NCBI GenBank assembly: GCA_002287035.1
Contig: NSKG01000010.1
Location: 62,001 to 126,000 of the forward strand
Reading direction: 5' to 3'
DNA length: 64,000 nt
From: Pseudomonas sp. WN033
GTDB taxonomy: Bacteria > Pseudomonadota > Gammaproteobacteria > Pseudomonadales > Pseudomonadaceae
A model generated the notes under the pieces. The model made no database searches and had not been told where the DNA came from. It saw only the letters and a program-made list of their open reading frames with translations. Of the stretch, positions 9,182-16,638 are shown piece after piece. The translations under genes and the position numbers were made by a program. Numbering within the stretch: the first letter of the stretch is position 1; every line of letters begins with the position of its first letter.

Positions 9182-10008
9182 CGAAACGGGGCCGTGATAT
9201 GGACTTGCGACTGGAAGGCAAGACCGCACTGGTCACCGGAAGCAGTGCCGGAATCGGTGTTGGCATCGCTCGTATGCTGGCAGCTGAAGGCGCTCTGGTA
9301 GTGATACATGGGCGTAACCTCGAACGTGCCCAGGGCGTGGCTGCGGAAATACGCCAACAGGGAGGCCGTTGCGCAGTGGCCTGTGGTGATCTGGCCGATC
9401 AGGCTGGGGTGGATCAGGTGGCGGAAGTTGCGCTGAAGGTATCTGGCGGTATCGATATCCTGGTCAACAATGCCGGCGGCAGTCCCGAGAGCGTTGATCC
9501 GAGCTGGTTCTCCACCTGCACCGACACTTGGCTGGATACCTATCAGGCGAATGTGCTGGCCGCCATGCGCCTGATCCAGACTCTGGTTCCGGGTATGCGC
9601 GAGCGCGGCTGGGGTAGGGTGATCAACATAAGCACCGCTGCGGCCATTACCCCTACCTCGGCCCAGCCTGACTATGCGGCAGCCAAAGCGGCCATGCTGA
9701 GCATGTCACTGAGCCTGTCCAAGGCGCTCAGCGGAACGGGAGTCACCAGTAATGCCATTTCCCCCGGCATGATCCGGACCGCAGGGCTGAATACCTTTCT
9801 GGCCAATTTCGCCGCCAAGCGTGGCTGGGGCAACGATCTCACCAGAGCTGAGGCATACGTTCTCAAGGGTGCCGGCCAGACCGTCGCCAAGGTGGGAGAA
9901 GTGGAAGACATTGCCTATATGGTCACCATACTGGCCAGCCCCCGTGCTGATTTCATAAATGGGGCCAACATGCATGTTGATGGAGGTATTTCGCCTTCGC
10001 TGCATTAA
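9178..10008 (+). CDS. SDR family oxidoreductase
   Basis: A classical SDR of 276 residues if translation starts at the overlapping ATG (9178). A second ATG at 9199 begins the conserved region. It shows TGSSAGIG, NNAGG, the Ser region INISTAAA, YAAAK and HVDGG. Compared with the others it has a longer insertion after the Tyr-Lys pair (TFLANFAAKRGWG), which shapes the substrate pocket in this family. It is the third gene of the MFS-thioesterase-SDR operon. The substrate is unknown. Confidence 0.85.
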   Translation: MTKRGRDMDLRLEGKTALVTGSSAGIGVGIARMLAAEGALVVIHGRNLERAQGVAAEIRQQGGRCAVACGDLADQAGVDQVAEVALKVSGGIDILVNNAGGSPESVDPSWFSTCTDTWLDTYQANVLAAMRLIQTLVPGMRERGWGRVINISTAAAITPTSAQPDYAAAKAAMLSMSLSLSKALSGTGVTSNAISPGMIRTAGLNTFLANFAAKRGWGNDLTRAEAYVLKGAGQTVAKVGEVEDIAYMVTILASPRADFINGANMHVDGGISPSLH

Positions 10009-10106
10009 GGTTCGTAGCCCCGAAAAGTATCGCTCAATGATGGGCCCTGGCCGGAGCTGGAAAAGATTCTGCTTCAGGAGTTCATCCCACTTGGCGAAAA
10101 GGCTTA

Positions 10107-10937
10107 ATGGCCATGTCAACTAAGTACCATAAGATCAGCCCTCTACTCGGAGTGCTGGCCGACCCACTGCGTCAGCACATCATCAGCCTGCTCGCTGAAG
10201 GTGCTCGATCAGTATCCATGCTGGCTGCCGCCACACCGGTTTCAGCATCGGCGGTATCCCAGCATCTTCGGCTGCTGAAGGAGCACGGACTGATCACCGA
10301 CTGCAAGGCAGGTCGTCAGCGCATCTACAGCCTTTGCCCACAGGCGTTTGACGCCTTGGCGCTGCGCCTGCTTGCAGTGCGTGATCGGGCGCTGGCTGCT
10401 GAGGCTCTGGCAAGCAGCAATGACACCACGGAGTTCGATCAGATCGATTATTCTCTGGAGCAGTGGGCTGAGAGATGGGTGGAGGTGGATCCGCTGACGA
10501 TCGGCATCATCGTGCGTATGCGCCTGGTCGCTCGTGATCTGGAAAGGCTGTCACGACGCTCGGCGGCACGTTTTGGGCTGAACTCCGCCCAGGTGCTCCT
10601 GCTGGCAACTCTGGACCGCCCGGAGGCGCCGTCAGAGTGCAGCCTGACCGAACTGGCCAGAATCTGTCATATCTCCTTGCCGGCGACAGCACGTCATATC
10701 GAGCAGTGCAAGCAGGACGGGCTGATCCTGTGCCGTCAGGATGAATACGACGGACGCATCCAGCTCATACGTCTTACCACCCAGGGGCGTGACTTGATAC
10801 ACCAGGTTCTGCGCCAGCAGCGCCTGCAGGATCACACTCCGGTTTATACCCTGCCCGCCAGTGACCGGCTGCAGCTGGCCAGAATCCTGCGCCAGTTGCT
10901 GCCGGCTCTGCATCTGGCTATCGGCAGCAACTCCTGA
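10107..10937 (+). CDS. Double winged-helix regulator (ArsR-like plus MarR-like)
   Basis: A 276-residue predicted DNA-binding protein with two different winged-helix regions. Residues 8-80 look ArsR-like (LADPLRQHIISLL, then VSASAVSQHLRLLKEHGLI and a wing). Residues 125-270 look MarR-like (FGLNSAQVLLLATL, LTELARICHISLPATARHIEQ, then DGRIQLIRLT). No metal-binding Cys motif of ArsR sensors is visible. It stands alone between the MFS operon and the Rieske gene on the same strand. It may read out a small pathway ligand and act on the Rieske promoter region just downstream. It is one of two regulator genes in the window. Confidence 0.75.
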   Translation: MAMSTKYHKISPLLGVLADPLRQHIISLLAEGARSVSMLAAATPVSASAVSQHLRLLKEHGLITDCKAGRQRIYSLCPQAFDALALRLLAVRDRALAAEALASSNDTTEFDQIDYSLEQWAERWVEVDPLTIGIIVRMRLVARDLERLSRRSAARFGLNSAQVLLLATLDRPEAPSECSLTELARICHISLPATARHIEQCKQDGLILCRQDEYDGRIQLIRLTTQGRDLIHQVLRQQRLQDHTPVYTLPASDRLQLARILRQLLPALHLAIGSNS

Positions 10938-10970
10938 GCAATAACACCGGAAACATTAGCCGCCACTAAT

Positions 10971-11117
10971 GCAATATCGCGTGCTGAATACGCAATATAT
11001 TGATTTTACTTGATAAAATAATAATACAAAGGGCTATGGAGAGTCATTGACAGCTATCTCGTACCGGCATTTAATAACTAACTATTAGTCATTTAATGCA
11101 TGCAAAGTGTATTGCAT
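10971..11117 (+). promoter_or_regulatory. Rieske gene control region with operator S2
   Basis: This AT-rich stretch separates the double-HTH regulator from the Rieske oxygenase. It contains TAACTATTAGTCA at 11079-11091, which on the other strand reads TGACTAATAGTTA and fits the window-wide operator motif. GCAATAT is repeated directly at 10971-10977 and 10992-10998, 21 bases (two helical turns) apart. An inverted repeat ATGCA/TGCAT lies at 11100-11104 and 11113-11117. More than one protein may bind here. Confidence 0.55.
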
Positions 11118-11136
11118 AACAAAAGAGGTCACCCCC

Positions 11137-12159
11137 ATGCATCTGTCGCTCTCATCAAAACCCACCGGTTGGTTCCATATTGGCTGGAGCGCCGAGATTC
11201 CGCCTAAAGGTGTCAAGCCGATGAAGTATTTCGGCCAGGATCTGGTGGCCTTTCGCAGTGAAGACGGTGAACTGGCTGTGCTCGATGCACACTGCCATCA
11301 TATGGGAGCCCACCTGGGCTATGGTGGAAAGGTCGAAGGCCGATGTATTGCCTGCCCCTATCATGGCTGGCAATGGAATACCGATGGCGAGAACATCTTG
11401 ATTCCCTATCAGGACCACCCGGTACGCAAGAAGCTGCGTAAATGGCATGTAGTGGAAAAGCACGAACTGATCTTTCTCTGGCATGACCCGGCCGGAGGCC
11501 CTCCGCGTGAAGGGTGGGAGATTCCGGATATATTTGCCTTTGAAGGTGAAGGTTTTGAGGGCATGGCTGCCAGCTCGGACGATTTCTATCCTTGCTATCC
11601 TCATGCAGTAGTCGACAAGCCGGACGAAGCCATTCACCCGCAGCTTATTCAGGAAAACGCTGCCGATTGCATGCATTTCCGCTATACCCATGGCGCGCCG
11701 GAAGATCCGGAAATGCTCTGGTTTCGGACCAACGGACCATACTGGCATTCATCCATTGGATTCAAGTCCAAACGTACCAAGCAGGTAGCGTTGCGAACCC
11801 TGCAAAAGAACTTCGGCGTTGGTCTGGCCTTTGCTGTCTTTGATGGGCGTGCGCCTTATCGGTTGGTACTCTCGGCTACACCGATCGACGACACTTTGTC
11901 CTACCTTCGTGTCAGCTACTGGTTTCCAAAGGCTCCTGGCGCCCCGGCCGAGATGCCCCAGGATATACGTGCCTTCGACGTTGAGGAGCTCTTTGAAGAG
12001 GATGCACGCATCTGGCGTCATCAGAAATTTGTTCAGCGGCCGATATTCGCGCGTCAGGATGTGGCGGCCTACAGTACCCTGCGTACCTGGTGTGCACAGT
12101 TCTATGAGGCTCCGGAAGAGCAGGGTGTGATTCCGCTGACTCAGGAGGATCATGCCTGA
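11137..12159 (+). CDS. Rieske non-heme iron oxygenase, KshA-like
   Basis: A 340-residue oxygenase component. The Rieske [2Fe-2S] ligands are in CHHMG (near residue 51) and CPYHGW (C-x2-H). The mononuclear iron site is N-A-A-D-x2-H-x4-H near residue 177 (ENAADCMHFRYTH). The linker with FLWHDPAGGPP resembles 3-ketosteroid 9-alpha-hydroxylase KshA. The ATG at 11137 has GAGG at a good distance; an upstream in-frame start at 11107 is unlikely. It would insert oxygen into an alicyclic substrate with electrons from a reductase and ferredoxin. No reductase gene is in the window; a ferredoxin gene is at 39348. It may be cotranscribed with the TetR gene downstream. Confidence 0.85.
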   Translation: MHLSLSSKPTGWFHIGWSAEIPPKGVKPMKYFGQDLVAFRSEDGELAVLDAHCHHMGAHLGYGGKVEGRCIACPYHGWQWNTDGENILIPYQDHPVRKKLRKWHVVEKHELIFLWHDPAGGPPREGWEIPDIFAFEGEGFEGMAASSDDFYPCYPHAVVDKPDEAIHPQLIQENAADCMHFRYTHGAPEDPEMLWFRTNGPYWHSSIGFKSKRTKQVALRTLQKNFGVGLAFAVFDGRAPYRLVLSATPIDDTLSYLRVSYWFPKAPGAPAEMPQDIRAFDVEELFEEDARIWRHQKFVQRPIFARQDVAAYSTLRTWCAQFYEAPEEQGVIPLTQEDHA

Positions 12160-12276
12160 CAGACAAGCGTCAACGGATATACCAACAGTGCTGGGCCTGT
12201 CGCCCATCACCTGGCAAATGATCAGGCCAGACAGACCCTCCGCAGGGCAGCCTGCGTCAGGCTGTGATAGCATCGG

Positions 12277-12291
12277 GCATTCCCGGAATGC
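12277..12291. promoter_or_regulatory. Perfect inverted repeat before the TetR gene
   Basis: GCATTCCCGGAATGC is a perfect 7-1-7 inverted repeat lying 20 bases before the TetR-family GTG start. It could be a self-regulation site or a short hairpin in the leader. It does not match the TGAY-N5-RTCA motif found elsewhere in the window. A second small stem, CGCAGG/CCTGCG, lies just upstream near 12241-12256. Confidence 0.45.
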
Positions 12292-12311
12292 TAGCCATAA
12301 TGAGGTAACAC

Positions 12312-12932
12312 GTGACCGTCAAAGGCCGGCCGCGCAAGAAAATTGAAAAGTTGTTGCTGGAAGCCGCGGCCACCGAGTTCCTCGAGAAAGGCTATATGGC
12401 GGCCAATCTGGATCATATCGTGGCCGCAGCCGGTACCACCAAGCCTGCTTTTTACCGTCGTTATTCAGGCAAGCTCGCCCTGTTCGAGGCGGTGCTGGAG
12501 CACCTGGCTCTTGAGTTTCAGCTGGATCTGGACTTTCTCGGCGACACTCAACGTGCGCCCGCCGACACGCTCTATGAACTCGCCGGTATCTTCTATCATC
12601 GCCTAGGGTCGCCCCGGGTCATGGCAATGTCCCGGCTAGGGGTTGCCGAAAGCAACCACTTCCCGGAACTCATCCTGCGCTTTCGGCAGGGTGTGATGGC
12701 GGGTTTCATCGGCAAGGTGACCGAGTACCTGGGCTGCATTGACGAGCAAGGTGTGGTCACCATAACCGATACGCTGGTCGCGGCGATCAATTTCCTCACC
12801 TTGTCGGGTCGCGTCCATGAGCGTCTGATGGGTGTCGAGCTTCGCGCCGAACAGGTTGAGCCCTATCTGCGCGAAGTGGTCCGATTCTTCCTGGCCGGAT
12901 ATGGGCCAACGGCTGATCAGCCAACAGGATAG
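12312..12932 (+). CDS. TetR/AcrR family transcriptional regulator
   Basis: A 206-residue regulator starting at GTG, with GAGGT 5 bases upstream. The N-terminal helix-turn-helix is clear (AAATEFLEKGYMAANLDHIVAAAGTTKPAFYRRYSGK, shown here only to mark residues 18-53). The rest is a helical ligand-binding domain of the AefR-like type. TetR repressors bind palindromes of about 15-20 bases, which fits the operator motif repeated in this window, so it is a good candidate for the regulon repressor. If it is cotranscribed with the Rieske gene, site S2 would give autoregulation. Its 3' end overlaps that of the convergent aldehyde dehydrogenase by 16 bases. Confidence 0.85.
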   Translation: MTVKGRPRKKIEKLLLEAAATEFLEKGYMAANLDHIVAAAGTTKPAFYRRYSGKLALFEAVLEHLALEFQLDLDFLGDTQRAPADTLYELAGIFYHRLGSPRVMAMSRLGVAESNHFPELILRFRQGVMAGFIGKVTEYLGCIDEQGVVTITDTLVAAINFLTLSGRVHERLMGVELRAEQVEPYLREVVRFFLAGYGPTADQPTG

Positions 12933-14407
12933 GTAATGACCTTTTCCTGCAGGTATTCCTTCAGCCAGTTGGGGCCGAGTTCGCGGCCGATGCCCGAGTG
13001 GCGGTATCCGCCAAAAGGCGCCCGCACATAAAACCCGCCGATGCCGCCATTGATTCCCACTCCGCCGGTACGCATGCGGCAGGCCAGGCGATAGGCCTCC
13101 GCCCGGTTTTCGGAAAACACGGCGCCATTCAGTCCGTAACGGGAGTCGTTCGCCATGCTGATGGCCTCGTCAGGGGTGTCAAAGCCGATCACCACGCCAA
13201 CCGGGCCAAAGATCTCGTCCTGAGCCAGCGTGGATCGGTTGTCGACGCCATCGAACAATGTCGGCTCATAGAAAAAGCCCTTGTCTATGCCCGCTGGTCT
13301 GCGGCCCCCACAGACCAGCGTGGCGCCTTCATCCAGGCCCGCCTGGACATAGCGCTCGGTCCTTGCCCGGGCGCTTTCCCGAATAAGCGGGCCGACAAAC
13401 ACATTGGGATCCGCCGGGTTTCCTATCCTGAACCGGGACACAACGGCCTTTGCTGCCTCGACGAAGGCGGGTCGCAGGCTGTTGTGGACGATATAGCGTG
13501 TCAGCATGGCGCAGCCCTGACCGGCATGCAGCGAGAAGTTGAACGCTGCGATAGCCGCGGCTTTCATCAGGTCTGCATCCTCGCAGACGATCATGGCTGA
13601 TTTGCCGCCCAGCTCCAGATGCAGTTTTTTCAACGTAGGTGCCGCCTGCGCCATGATCGCCGAGCCGACTGCGTCGGAACCGGTGAAGCTGATCATGTCC
13701 ACTCTGGGATCGGAGGTCAGCAGGGCGCCGACTTCCGCATCGCCGGTGACGATATTGATCACCCCTGGGGGCAGGCCTGCCTCTTCGGCGAGTTTGCCGA
13801 GCAGCAGCGCAGAGAACGGCGTGAAAGGCGATGGTTTGAGAATCAGCGTGTTGCCTGCCAGCAGGGCGGGAACGGCTTTGACCACGTTCAGGAGGAACGG
13901 ATAATTGTAGGGGGTAATGCCCAGCACCACACCAAAGGCATCCTGTACCGTGACGCCCGATGCGATATGGTCCGGTGCGGAGGGGTCGAATATGTTCTTC
14001 TTGAAGGACACCGGCAGTGCATCGGGAGCCAGGTTTTCGGCCAGTTCCAAAGCATAGTCGGTGGCCTCCAGGGCGCCCTGGAACTGGGCGATATGGAGGA
14101 CCGCCTGGGTCGCACCGGCTTCGGCGACGAGCAGGGCGCTGATCTGCTCGGCATGGTGCTGAATGGCGTCGCGCAGACGGCTGATATGGCTAACCCTTTC
14201 CTTCATGCTCAGGCCCGGCCATGGACCTTTATCAAAGGCCTCTCTCGCTGCGGCCAGCGCATCCTCGATATTGTTTTTTCCGCCCACTGGCGCCTCGCCG
14301 ATGGAGTCTTCCGTCGCCGGATTGATAATGGGTTCAAGTCCATCATCGGGAGTGACCCACTGGCCACCGATGTATAGCTGATCGATATCGGTAAAAGGTA
14401 CGCTCAT
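12917..14407 (-). CDS. NAD(P)-dependent aldehyde dehydrogenase
   Basis: A 496-residue member of the aldehyde dehydrogenase superfamily of normal length. It keeps the oxyanion Asn in ITPYNYPF, the general-base Glu in LELGGKS and the nucleophilic Cys in HAGQGCAM. It should oxidise an aldehyde to a carboxylic acid. Its start overlaps the stop of the GMC oxidoreductase (ATGA), so the two form an alcohol-to-aldehyde-to-acid pair. The true substrate could be a side-chain alcohol of the main compound or a small glycol. Confidence 0.9.
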   Translation of the reverse strand: MSVPFTDIDQLYIGGQWVTPDDGLEPIINPATEDSIGEAPVGGKNNIEDALAAAREAFDKGPWPGLSMKERVSHISRLRDAIQHHAEQISALLVAEAGATQAVLHIAQFQGALEATDYALELAENLAPDALPVSFKKNIFDPSAPDHIASGVTVQDAFGVVLGITPYNYPFLLNVVKAVPALLAGNTLILKPSPFTPFSALLLGKLAEEAGLPPGVINIVTGDAEVGALLTSDPRVDMISFTGSDAVGSAIMAQAAPTLKKLHLELGGKSAMIVCEDADLMKAAAIAAFNFSLHAGQGCAMLTRYIVHNSLRPAFVEAAKAVVSRFRIGNPADPNVFVGPLIRESARARTERYVQAGLDEGATLVCGGRRPAGIDKGFFYEPTLFDGVDNRSTLAQDEIFGPVGVVIGFDTPDEAISMANDSRYGLNGAVFSENRAEAYRLACRMRTGGVGINGGIGGFYVRAPFGGYRHSGIGRELGPNWLKEYLQEKVITYPVG

Positions 14408-16020
14408 GGGATTGGCTCCTGTTTGTCAGCCTGGATGAGTTCAGCGGCCCGCATGGCGAGCACCATGGTGGCGGCGTTGGTATTACCGGAAATCAGGGTC
14501 GGCATGATCGAGCTGTCCACCACGCGCAGCCCTCGAACGCCACGTACTCGCAGCCTGGTATCGACCACCGACTGGCTGTCACTGCCCATCCGGCAGGTGC
14601 CGGATACGTGATAGGCGGTTTGCCCAAGCTGCTGGTAGGCCGTAATTATCTGTTCATCGGTTTCGACCGCCATGCCAGGCCGGGTTTCCTCGATAATGAA
14701 GTCCTTCAGGGCTGGCTGGCTGGCAAAGGTCCGAATCCAGCGAAGGAGGGCGACAGCGCCTGCGCGGTCCTTTTTATCCGTCAGAAAGTTTGCCTGAATT
14801 GCTGGCGCCGCCGCCGGGTCGGCAGAGGTGATCTGCATATGACCGCGGCTCTCGGGTCGCATCAGGTAGCCGCCGATGGTGATGCCGGGCCAGGGCTCGA
14901 GTATGGCCGCGCCGGCTTTTTTCTGGAGGGAAAACAGGCTCACCGATATCTGCGCATCGGCCCTGTCCAAACCGGAGCTGGTTTTGATATAGCCGCCCAG
15001 TTCGTTGGCAGCATGGGTCATCGGACCCTTGCGCTGGAACCAGTATTCCAGTACTGCGCGCAGCAGCGGCAGTCCGCCGAAGCGGTGGTTGAGGCTGCCC
15101 TGAACAACACGATGCTGAGTAGCCAGATAACAATGTTCACGCAGGTTGCGTCCTACCTCGGGTGCATCCTGAATGACGGCTATAGCATGCTGGTTGAGCA
15201 GCGCTGCCGGGCCTACCCCAGAAAGCTGAAGTAGCTTGGGAGTCTGGATGGCGCCGCCACAGATAATGATCTCCTGGCGGGCGCTGACCCGTTGCTCGCC
15301 GACATTCTGCTGCAATGTCACCGCGCAGGCCTTGCCGTCAGTGAAGTGAATTCGTGTGGCTTGCGTCTGCGTCCATACATGGAGGTTGGGCCGGTTCCTA
15401 ACCGGAGAGAGAAACGCTCTTGCCGCGCTGCAACGCTCTCCGCCACTAATGGTGCGGGGGTAATAGCCAAATGCGCCTTGGGTAGCCTGATCCGGGTCGT
15501 TGATGTCTGCCGGCGTGGCAACGCCTGCCTCCCGGGCGGCCTTGATCATGGCTTCACAGAAGGGGTCTCCGGATGGATGGACAGATATGTTCAGCGGACC
15601 CTTGTCACCTCGCCAACGCGAGGCGCCCAGCGTGTGGTTTTCCAGATCAACGAATAGCCGCCCAATCTCCGACCAGCCCCAGCCATCACAGCCCATGTCC
15701 TTCCAGGCATCGTAATCAGCCGGAACACCTCGTGAATACACCATGCCATTGACCGAGCTGGATCCACCGATAGCGCGGCCCTTGATCCAGGTCTCGCTTT
15801 CGAGCTCCGGTCCCCGCTCTACTTCATAACTCCAGACATGAGGGTTTCCGGGAATCAACAGCTTGCCTATTCCGCGTGGCATGCGGATTAGCGGGCTGCG
15901 GTCATCTGGGCCGGCCTCAACTAGCAGGACTCTGGTGGCCGGGTCGGCGCTCAGCCGGTTCGCCATGACACAGCCAGCCGAGCCGGCACCGATGATGATG
16001 TAATCGTAGACGGGGGACAT
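14404..16020 (-). CDS. GMC-family FAD alcohol dehydrogenase/oxidase (AlkJ/choline dehydrogenase-like)
   Basis: A 538-residue glucose-methanol-choline flavoprotein. It has the ADP-binding GAGSAG at residue 11, the GMC signature around GRAIGGSSSVNGMVYSRG, the catalytic His in TAYHVSGTCRMG near residue 475, and SGNTNAATM near the C-terminus. It oxidises primary alcohols to aldehydes, probably passing electrons to the quinone pool as AlkJ does. It lies first in a two-gene unit with the aldehyde dehydrogenase. A perfect palindrome stands 22 bases upstream of its start. Confidence 0.88.
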   Translation of the reverse strand: MSPVYDYIIIGAGSAGCVMANRLSADPATRVLLVEAGPDDRSPLIRMPRGIGKLLIPGNPHVWSYEVERGPELESETWIKGRAIGGSSSVNGMVYSRGVPADYDAWKDMGCDGWGWSEIGRLFVDLENHTLGASRWRGDKGPLNISVHPSGDPFCEAMIKAAREAGVATPADINDPDQATQGAFGYYPRTISGGERCSAARAFLSPVRNRPNLHVWTQTQATRIHFTDGKACAVTLQQNVGEQRVSARQEIIICGGAIQTPKLLQLSGVGPAALLNQHAIAVIQDAPEVGRNLREHCYLATQHRVVQGSLNHRFGGLPLLRAVLEYWFQRKGPMTHAANELGGYIKTSSGLDRADAQISVSLFSLQKKAGAAILEPWPGITIGGYLMRPESRGHMQITSADPAAAPAIQANFLTDKKDRAGAVALLRWIRTFASQPALKDFIIEETRPGMAVETDEQIITAYQQLGQTAYHVSGTCRMGSDSQSVVDTRLRVRGVRGLRVVDSSIMPTLISGNTNAATMVLAMRAAELIQADKQEPIP

Positions 16021-16041
16021 GATTGAAGCCTGTTTTTATTT

Positions 16042-16057
16042 GTTACTATAAGGTAAC
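16042..16057. promoter_or_regulatory. Palindromic operator upstream of the GMC gene
   Basis: GTTACTATAAGGTAAC is a perfect GTTAC-N6-GTAAC inverted repeat, 22 bases upstream of the GMC start codon on the minus strand, where a repressor could block transcription or early elongation. It differs from the TGAY-N5-RTCA motif of the other units, so the GMC/ALDH pair may answer to another regulator. Confidence 0.5.
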
Positions 16058-16177
16058 GTAATTGAGGCGGCCTGTCGAGAGCCGAAGTAGCGTGTGCAGG
16101 TAACTCGCGCAGGAAAGGCCGTGGAGGGGAGGGAGTAAAGCCAGGTTCGCGTTCGGCGTTTTTCGCCATGCGGAATT

Positions 16178-16211
16178 GCTGTAGAGCCCGGGGACTCTAC
16201 AGCCTTTTTTT
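16178..16211 (+). terminator. Strong intrinsic terminator, plus-strand orientation
   Basis: GCTGTAGAG (16178-16186) pairs perfectly with CTCTACAGC (16195-16203) around an 8-base loop, and the plus strand continues with C and seven T. On the minus strand no T-run follows the hairpin, so it should stop plus-strand transcripts. Yet both neighbouring genes (GMC and glcG) are on the minus strand. Confidence 0.65.
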
Positions 16212-16236
16212 CACTTTTAAGGTCTTGTGCCGTGCT

Positions 16237-16638
16237 CTAGCCGAGCATCTGTGCGCCGATCCGGGCTACCTGTGCGTCCTGGTCGGGTTTTACCCCCGAG
16301 ACGCCGATCGCGCCAATGACTTCACCCTCATGGATCAGTGGAATGCCGCCTTCCAGGGTTCCGCTCAACGGAGCGGACAGAAAGGCATTGCGGCCACCAT
16401 TGATCATGTCTTCGTAAATTTTCGATTCACGTCTGCCAAGAGCAGATGTGCGGGCTTTTTCCGTTGCGATATAGCTGCCGATTGGCGCACAGCCATCAAG
16501 ACGTTCCAGGCCCAGGGGGTGCCCGCCATCGTCAACCACCGCGATACAAACCGACCAGGCATTGGTGACGGCTTCCTGACGTGCGGCCTCGATAATGCGT
16601 GATACCAGTTGGTGAGACAGTACGGCTTTGGTTTTCAT
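16237..16638 (-). CDS. glcG: GlcG/HbpS heme-binding-like protein
   Basis: A 133-residue protein of the GlcG/HbpS family (PF03928): an N-terminal helix, then AVVDDGGHPLGLERLDGC, the helix with IATEKARTSALG, and GGIPLIHEGEVIGAIGVSG. The biochemical role of GlcG beside glycolate oxidase is unclear. HbpS relatives bind heme. It overlaps glcF by 4 bases and closes the glcDEFG operon. Confidence 0.85.
   Translation of the reverse strand: MKTKAVLSHQLVSRIIEAARQEAVTNAWSVCIAVVDDGGHPLGLERLDGCAPIGSYIATEKARTSALGRRESKIYEDMINGGRNAFLSAPLSGTLEGGIPLIHEGEVIGAIGVSGVKPDQDAQVARIGAQMLG

Noticed and set aside
10009..10107. Coding-like tail ending in a TAA that overlaps the regulator start (TAATG)
   Set aside because: The peptide looks plausible but has no in-frame start and no family match. 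It could be a gene remnant; support is too weak to annotate.
12156..12171. TGAC-N8-GTCA inverted repeat after the Rieske gene
   Set aside because: The spacer is 8, not 5, and the flanks do not match. It is not counted as an operator.
12152..12346. 64-codon frame overlapping the end of the Rieske gene and the start of the TetR gene
   Set aside because: No homology, and it runs into the TetR coding start. The overlap with the Rieske stop looks accidental.
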